The position numbers were made by a program, and so were the translations under genes. A stretch of DNA of 64,000 bases from Streptomyces sp. 549. Its GTDB lineage: Bacteria; Actinomycetota; Actinomycetes; Streptomycetales; Streptomycetaceae. The notes under the pieces are model-generated. The model searched no databases and had not been told where the DNA came from. It worked only from the letters and a program-made list of their open reading frames with translations. Below are positions 59,628-64,000 of this stretch, piece by piece (position 1 is the first letter of the stretch; each line of letters begins with the position of its first letter). Location: the NCBI RefSeq assembly GCF_030124175.1, contig NZ_JASKMT010000011.1, positions 1 through 64,000 of the forward strand, written 5' to 3'.

Positions 59628-59758
59628 CCCCGATCCTCTCACCAGACGCTGCCCTCACCACGTCCATGATGCGTGCCCCGCTCGCTCTGCCGGCCCGTCA
59701 CGGTGATTTCTCCCGCCGCCCACGCCCGCAGTGTGAGAGGGGGGAGGGGTGAGCTGCC

Positions 59759-61405
59759 TCAGGTCTCGGGGCGTCCGCCATCAACGGGGTCGTCCGCCGG
59801 GGCGGGGCCGGGCAGGAGGGGCGGGGCGCTGAGCGCGCAGTGCGTGCGGCACTCAGGCACCGGCTCGGCGACCGCGCGTCCGGTGCTTGTGCCGTCGGCG
59901 ACTGCTTCCCCGGCGTGCTCGTCGTGCCCGGCTGCTTCGGGGGCCTCGTCGTCCGCGAGCGTCTCCCGGCGCACGGTGAGGAAGGCGAGCGCCGCGCCCG
60001 CCACCAGCACACCCGCGCACCAGACCATGGCCCGCTGAAAGGCCGCATCGAACGCCGCCGGATCGCGATAGGCGTCCGGTGCCATGCCGACCAGCAGCGG
60101 CAGCGCCGCCACCGCCAGCAGCCCGGCGGCCCGGGCCACCGCGTTGTTGACGCCGCTGGCCAGCCCGGCGCGGGCCACCGGCACGGAGGCCAGCACCGTC
60201 GCGGTGAGCGGCGCCACCAGGGTGACCATGCCCATGCCGAGCACCACCAGCGCGGGCAGCACGTCCCGCACGTAGGAGGCCTGCGGGCCCACCCGCAGCA
60301 TCAGCAGCAGTCCCGCGGCGCACAGCAGCGGTCCCGCGGTCAGAGGCACCCGGGGGCCGATCCGCCGCCCCAGCGCGCCCGAGCGGGCCGACAGCGCCAG
60401 CATCAGCAGCGTCGTCGGCAGCAGGGCGGTACCGGCCTCCAGCGCCGAGTAGCCCACCACCACCTGCAGATGGACCACAGTGAGGAAGAAGAAGCCGCCG
60501 AACGCCGCGTAGACGCAGCCCGTGACCGCGTTCACGGCGGTGAACTGGCGGGACGCGAACAGACCCGGCGGCAGCATCGGAGCGGCCCGCCGCCGCTCCA
60601 CCAGGACGAAGGCCGCGCCCAGCAGCAAACCGCCCGCAGCCGATGCCAGCACCACCGGGCCGGTGCCCTGCTCCGGGGCGCCGATCAGCGCGTAGGTGAT
60701 CCCGCCGAGCGCCAGGGCCGCCAACAGCGCCCCGGCCACGTCGAAGCGGCCGGTGGCCGCCGGATCGCGGCTCTCGGGGACGTGCCGCAACGCCACCGGC
60801 ACGCAGACCAGCGCCAGCGGCACGTTCAGCAGGAACACCCAGCGCCAGCCGGGGCCGTCCACCAGCCAGCCGCCCAGGAACGGCCCCACGGCGGCTGCCA
60901 CCCCGCCCAGGCCTGACCAGGCCCCGACCGCACGGGCGCGGTCGTGCGGGTGGAACGACGCCTGGATCAGCGCCAGCGAGCCCGGTGTCAGCAGCGCCCC
61001 GCCCACCCCCTGGAGGGCGCGGGCGCCGATCAGAACACCCGCGTTCCACGCCACGCCGCACAGCAGCGAGGCCAGCGCGAACCAGACGACCCCGACCACG
61101 AAGACGCGGCGCCGCCCGTACCGGTCGCCCAGTGCGCCACCCAGCAGGATGAGTCCGGCGAGCGTCAACAGGTAGGCGTTGACCGTCCACTGGAGCACCG
61201 CGAGGTCGGCACCGAGTTCGGAGCCGATCTGCGGCAGGGCCACGTTGACCACGGTCCCGTCGAGCATGGCCATGCCGGAGCCCAGCACCGTGGTGAGCAG
61301 CACCCAGCGTCCGGCCCGGTCCGCCATCCTGACCCGTCCGGGCGCGACCGGCGCACCGGGCGGGCCGGGGGTGCTCGGCGCGGTCTCGCGCGGCTGATCG
61401 CTCAT
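59759..61405 (-). CDS. MFS multidrug exporter (DHA2 family)
   Basis: A 548-residue transporter with 14 predicted helices. It has TVVNVALPQIGSELG (DHA2 motif D1), GGALGDRYGRRRVF (motif A), WSGLGGVAAAVGPFLGGWL (motif C) and a 60-residue hydrophilic C-terminal tail with four Cys/His. It exports hydrophobic or cationic drugs by proton antiport. ATG at 61405. No regulator gene next to it. Confidence 0.93.
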   Translation of the reverse strand: MSDQPRETAPSTPGPPGAPVAPGRVRMADRAGRWVLLTTVLGSGMAMLDGTVVNVALPQIGSELGADLAVLQWTVNAYLLTLAGLILLGGALGDRYGRRRVFVVGVVWFALASLLCGVAWNAGVLIGARALQGVGGALLTPGSLALIQASFHPHDRARAVGAWSGLGGVAAAVGPFLGGWLVDGPGWRWVFLLNVPLALVCVPVALRHVPESRDPAATGRFDVAGALLAALALGGITYALIGAPEQGTGPVVLASAAGGLLLGAAFVLVERRRAAPMLPPGLFASRQFTAVNAVTGCVYAAFGGFFFLTVVHLQVVVGYSALEAGTALLPTTLLMLALSARSGALGRRIGPRVPLTAGPLLCAAGLLLMLRVGPQASYVRDVLPALVVLGMGMVTLVAPLTATVLASVPVARAGLASGVNNAVARAAGLLAVAALPLLVGMAPDAYRDPAAFDAAFQRAMVWCAGVLVAGAALAFLTVRRETLADDEAPEAAGHDEHAGEAVADGTSTGRAVAEPVPECRTHCALSAPPLLPGPAPADDPVDGGRPET

Positions 61406-61463
61406 GCTGCGATCATCCGGCCGTGCGACGCGGTCGGCCAGTCCCCGGGGGCAGGGGGAGTGC

Positions 61464-62153
61464 TCAGGCCCGGTCGCGGACCCAGGCGTAGGCGGCCGAG
61501 GCGTCGAAGCCCTCCTGGCCGTCGGGGAAGCAGAGCTGCGCCGCGGCGAACGCCGGATCGTCCGCCGCGCCGCCCGCGTACGGCACGGCGATGCAGGCCA
61601 TGCCGGCCGCCGCCGCGGCGCGCACGCCGGCCGGCGCGTCCTCGACGACCACGCAGGCCGCCGGATCGGCTCCCATCCGCCGGGCCGCCTCCAGGAACAC
61701 GTCGGGCTCCGGTTTGCCGCGCGCCACCTCCTCGGCGGACACCCACCGGGGCAGCCGGGAAGCCAGGCCGGTGCCGGTCAGTACGGCCTCGATGGCGGTC
61801 CGGGAGGATCCCGAGGCGACGATCAGGGGATGGCCGGCTTCGTGCAGCAGCCGTACGAAGTCCGCCATCCGTGGGAAGACCGGCATCGACCGGCGGGCCA
61901 GCGCGAGGTAGGCGGCGTTCTTCTCGTCGAGCAGCTGCTCGACGGGCGCCGCGAGGTGGTGGGTCCGGCGCAGCTCCTCCAGCGTCTCCCGGGTGCCGAC
62001 ACCGATGAAGCGGGTGTGCTCCTCCCAGGTGAAGCCGGGCACACCGTGCCGAGCCAGCACCTCGCGGCCCGCCCGGTAGTAGTGCGGCTCGCTGTCCACC
62101 AGGGTGCCGTCAAGATCGAAGATCACCGCGCGCCGCGGTGTGCCGGTGCTCAT
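61464..62153 (-). CDS. HAD-superfamily phosphatase, subclass IA
   Basis: A 229-residue HAD hydrolase. Motif I VIFDLDGTLVDSE, motif II VASGSS, motif III GKPEPDVFLEAARRM and motif IV VVEDAPAGVRAA. The cap is alpha-helical. Substrates are probably sugar phosphates as in YcjU/GS1-like enzymes. ATG at 62153. Its start region lies close to the next, divergent gene. Confidence 0.93.
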   Translation of the reverse strand: MSTGTPRRAVIFDLDGTLVDSEPHYYRAGREVLARHGVPGFTWEEHTRFIGVGTRETLEELRRTHHLAAPVEQLLDEKNAAYLALARRSMPVFPRMADFVRLLHEAGHPLIVASGSSRTAIEAVLTGTGLASRLPRWVSAEEVARGKPEPDVFLEAARRMGADPAACVVVEDAPAGVRAAAAAGMACIAVPYAGGAADDPAFAAAQLCFPDGQEGFDASAAYAWVRDRA

Positions 62154-62257
62154 GGCCCCAGCATCGCAAGACCGACGGGCCGATTTGGATGCAGGGGGCA
62201 ACAGATGCTTTCCTCATGGTCGTATCAGCATGCGGACAGCGGGAGCGGGGGCGAGCA

Positions 62258-63769
62258 GTGCGTCGGAGATTGATCGTGCCGGACCCGGGCCGTCTGCGGC
62301 TCCGCACCTCGCTTCGCGCGGTCCTCGGTGTGGGCCTCGCGGTCGCCGCGTCCGCACTCACCGGTGCGGGACTGCTCTCGGTCGTGCTCGGCGGGGTCGC
62401 GGCGCTGCTCGCACTGTTCACCGTCACCGACACGACCGTCCGCCGGCAGGCCGTCACCACCGCGCTGCTGCCCCTGGTCGGCCTGCCCGTCCTGGTGCTC
62501 GCCGCCCTGCTGCACGACCACGGTCCCGTACGCGACGGCGTCTTCCTGCTGATCGTCTTCCTCGGCGTGTACGCCAGGCGTTGGGGGCCGCGGGGCAACG
62601 CGCTGGGCATCTTCGCCTTCATGATGTTCTTCGTCGCCCAGTTCCTGCAGCCCGTCCCGGCGCAGGTCCCGGCGCTGGTGCTGTCGGTGCTGGCCGCGCT
62701 GGCCGCCTCCTCCGCCGTGCGGTTCGGCGTGTGGTGCGTCGAACGCCGCACCCCGCCGCCGGCCGCGCCCGCGCCGCTGGGCGGCCGGGGCCTGCGCAGG
62801 CCCACCACCCGGCAGGCATTCCAGGCCACCGCCGCCTGTGCCTTCGCGCTCGCCGCGGGGCAGGCGCTGTCCCACGAGCGCTGGTACTGGGCGGTCGGCG
62901 CGGCGTGGTGGATCTTCGTCAACACCGCCTCGCGCGGCGAGACGCTGGTGCGCGGATTCCGCCGGGTGCTCGGCACCGTCGTCGGCATCACCGCCGGCCT
63001 GCTCGTCGCCCTGCCCGTGGACGGGGCGCCGGCACCGACCGGGGTGATCGTCGCGGTGTGCGTGTTCGGCATCTTCTACACCGCGGCCGTCTCCTACAGC
63101 TGGATGATGTTCTTCGTGACGGTCCTCGTCGGGCTGCTCTACGGGCTGTTCGGCGTGCTGCACGCGGGGCTGCTCACCCTGCGGTTGGAGGAGACCGCGG
63201 TGGGCGCGCTGGGTGCGGCGCTCGCCGTCGCCCTGATCCTGCCCATCACCACGCACGCCACCACCCATGCCTGGATCCAGCGCTCCCTGGTGTGCCTGCG
63301 GCACTGCACGGCCGACGCGGCCCGCCGCCTCGCCGGTGACGCGACCGCCGACCCCGCGCCCCGGGTCGCCGAACTGGAGGTGCTGCTGGGCCGGGTGCGC
63401 ACGGCACTCGCCCCGCTGGTACACCCGCTGAGCCCGCTGCGGGCCCGCAAGGCCAGGGCCCGCCAGGTCATCGCCCTGCTGGACGACTGCGCCCGAGAGG
63501 TCCGCGGCCTGGCCGCCGTCGCCGCCGACCCGGACGCCTCCCACGACGCGCGCCTCGCTGCGGCCTGCCGCCGGGTCGAGACGGCCGTGCAGCGCCTGGT
63601 GCGCGAGGGAGCGGCGGACACCGCTCCCCAGGTCGCCGCCGTCGAGGTGCCGGAGCGGCATCCCGGAGCCGAACGTGCCCTCGCGCACCTGCACCGCATC
63701 GAAGCGGCCCTGCACCACCTCGCGGCCCCGCTGCACAGCGCGCCCAGGGCCCCGCTGGGTACCGCCTGA
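62258..63769 (+). CDS. FUSC-family membrane protein
   Basis: About 503 residues. Two sets of membrane helices (about 20-165 and 200-340) enclose a short cytoplasmic loop rich in Pro; WYWAVGAAWWIFVNTASRGETLVRGFRRVLGTVVG (in segments) is the FUSC/aromatic-acid-exporter-type motif. The C-terminal 150 residues are a helical, Ala/Arg-rich cytoplasmic region. The start is uncertain: GTG at 62258 or ATG at 62189 in the same frame. Probable exporter of aromatic acids or toxic organic anions. Confidence 0.82.
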   Translation: MRRRLIVPDPGRLRLRTSLRAVLGVGLAVAASALTGAGLLSVVLGGVAALLALFTVTDTTVRRQAVTTALLPLVGLPVLVLAALLHDHGPVRDGVFLLIVFLGVYARRWGPRGNALGIFAFMMFFVAQFLQPVPAQVPALVLSVLAALAASSAVRFGVWCVERRTPPPAAPAPLGGRGLRRPTTRQAFQATAACAFALAAGQALSHERWYWAVGAAWWIFVNTASRGETLVRGFRRVLGTVVGITAGLLVALPVDGAPAPTGVIVAVCVFGIFYTAAVSYSWMMFFVTVLVGLLYGLFGVLHAGLLTLRLEETAVGALGAALAVALILPITTHATTHAWIQRSLVCLRHCTADAARRLAGDATADPAPRVAELEVLLGRVRTALAPLVHPLSPLRARKARARQVIALLDDCAREVRGLAAVAADPDASHDARLAAACRRVETAVQRLVREGAADTAPQVAAVEVPERHPGAERALAHLHRIEAALHHLAAPLHSAPRAPLGTA

Positions 63770-63935
63770 CACCTCGCGAGCGGCCCGGGTACGGGAACGC
63801 CGCGGCTCCCCGGCTCCAGGGCGGGGCGGAAGCGGCTGGAAAGCCCCCACCCGCTCCCGCTGGTCCAGACCAACTGTTACCGTCGGGCCGACGGAGTGCG
63901 GGCGGCGCTACCAGGCGCAGGGAAGAGGCGGTTCC

Positions 63936-64000
63936 ATGGGAGTCACCGGAAGCGGGCAGCGGGCGTACATCGGGTCGTTCACCTCGGCGGGCGGGGCGGG
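63936..64000 (+). CDS. Lactonase-family protein, N-terminal end (cut by window edge)
   Basis: ATG at 63936 after AGGGAAGAGG opens a frame that runs off the window. The visible residues include QRAYIGSFTSAGG, the conserved first strand of the beta-propeller lactonase (6-phosphogluconolactonase-like) family in Streptomyces. Only 21 residues are visible. Confidence 0.6.
   Translation, partial: MGVTGSGQRAYIGSFTSAGGA

Overview
The window is high-GC actinobacterial DNA, almost certainly from a Streptomyces chromosome. The evidence is the codon use, the frequent GTG and TTG starts, a conservon (cvn) locus, the divergent xylA/xylB pair, a furA-katG pair, a monomeric NADP isocitrate dehydrogenase, a tendamistat-type amylase inhibitor and a DUF397 remnant. 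I see no rRNA or tRNA gene, CRISPR array, intact insertion sequence or phage. Most long open frames opposite the genes are GC-driven shadows and were left out.

Layout. 1-4.5 kb: edge of a secreted protein, then the xylose locus (ROK repressor and xylulokinase on minus, xylose isomerase divergent on plus). 4.6-11.3 kb: a large LuxR-like ATPase with no DNA-binding domain, followed by a terpene locus made of a broken polyprenyl diphosphate synthase, an intact class I terpene cyclase with a TTA codon, and a translationally coupled P450. 11.4-22.1 kb: metallo-beta-lactamase-fold hydrolase, secreted lipase, SNF2 helicase/SWIM pair, LLM monooxygenase/FMN reductase pair, methyltransferase. 22.4-26.3 kb: a reduced conservon (sensor-like protein, Roadblock, GTPase, second Roadblock) without the usual DUF742 gene. 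26.4-30.7 kb: thioesterase, Ski2-like helicase, YdjM-like membrane protein.

30.8-37.9 kb: an asymmetric heterodimeric ABC exporter, an L,D-transpeptidase-like lipoprotein, and a MarR regulator divergent from a second ABC exporter. 37.9-45.9 kb: Nudix and VOC proteins, a YiaA-like membrane protein, an orphan xylose-binding-type lipoprotein, a streptogrisin-type protease, and a complete SBP-permease-permease-ATPase import operon preceded by two palindromes. 46.2-51.7 kb: alpha-amylase inhibitor, flavin monooxygenase, YjbQ, katG divergent from a Fur-family regulator with overlapping promoters. 51.7-56.6 kb is the most irregular part: a yjbQ fragment, an unknown Trp-rich protein, TmrB-like ATPase, a lower-GC stretch, a secreted protein, a lipoprotein coupled to a VanZ-like protein, and a DUF397 remnant. 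56.7-64 kb returns to ordinary genes: icd, Nudix, MFS exporter, HAD phosphatase, FUSC protein and the start of a lactonase.

How genes work together. Xylose isomerase and xylulokinase feed xylose into the pentose phosphate pathway under the ROK repressor. The terpene cyclase and P450 should make and oxidise one terpene, but the local prenyl donor enzyme is dead, so the precursor must come from elsewhere. KatG and its Fur-type repressor form a peroxide-response pair sharing one control region. The strongest points for follow-up are the terpene locus (pseudogene plus TTA codon), the DUF742-less conservon with a degenerate kinase domain, the tendamistat homologue with amylase-type promoter boxes, the face-to-face katG/fur promoters, and the unexplained lower-GC envelope cluster.
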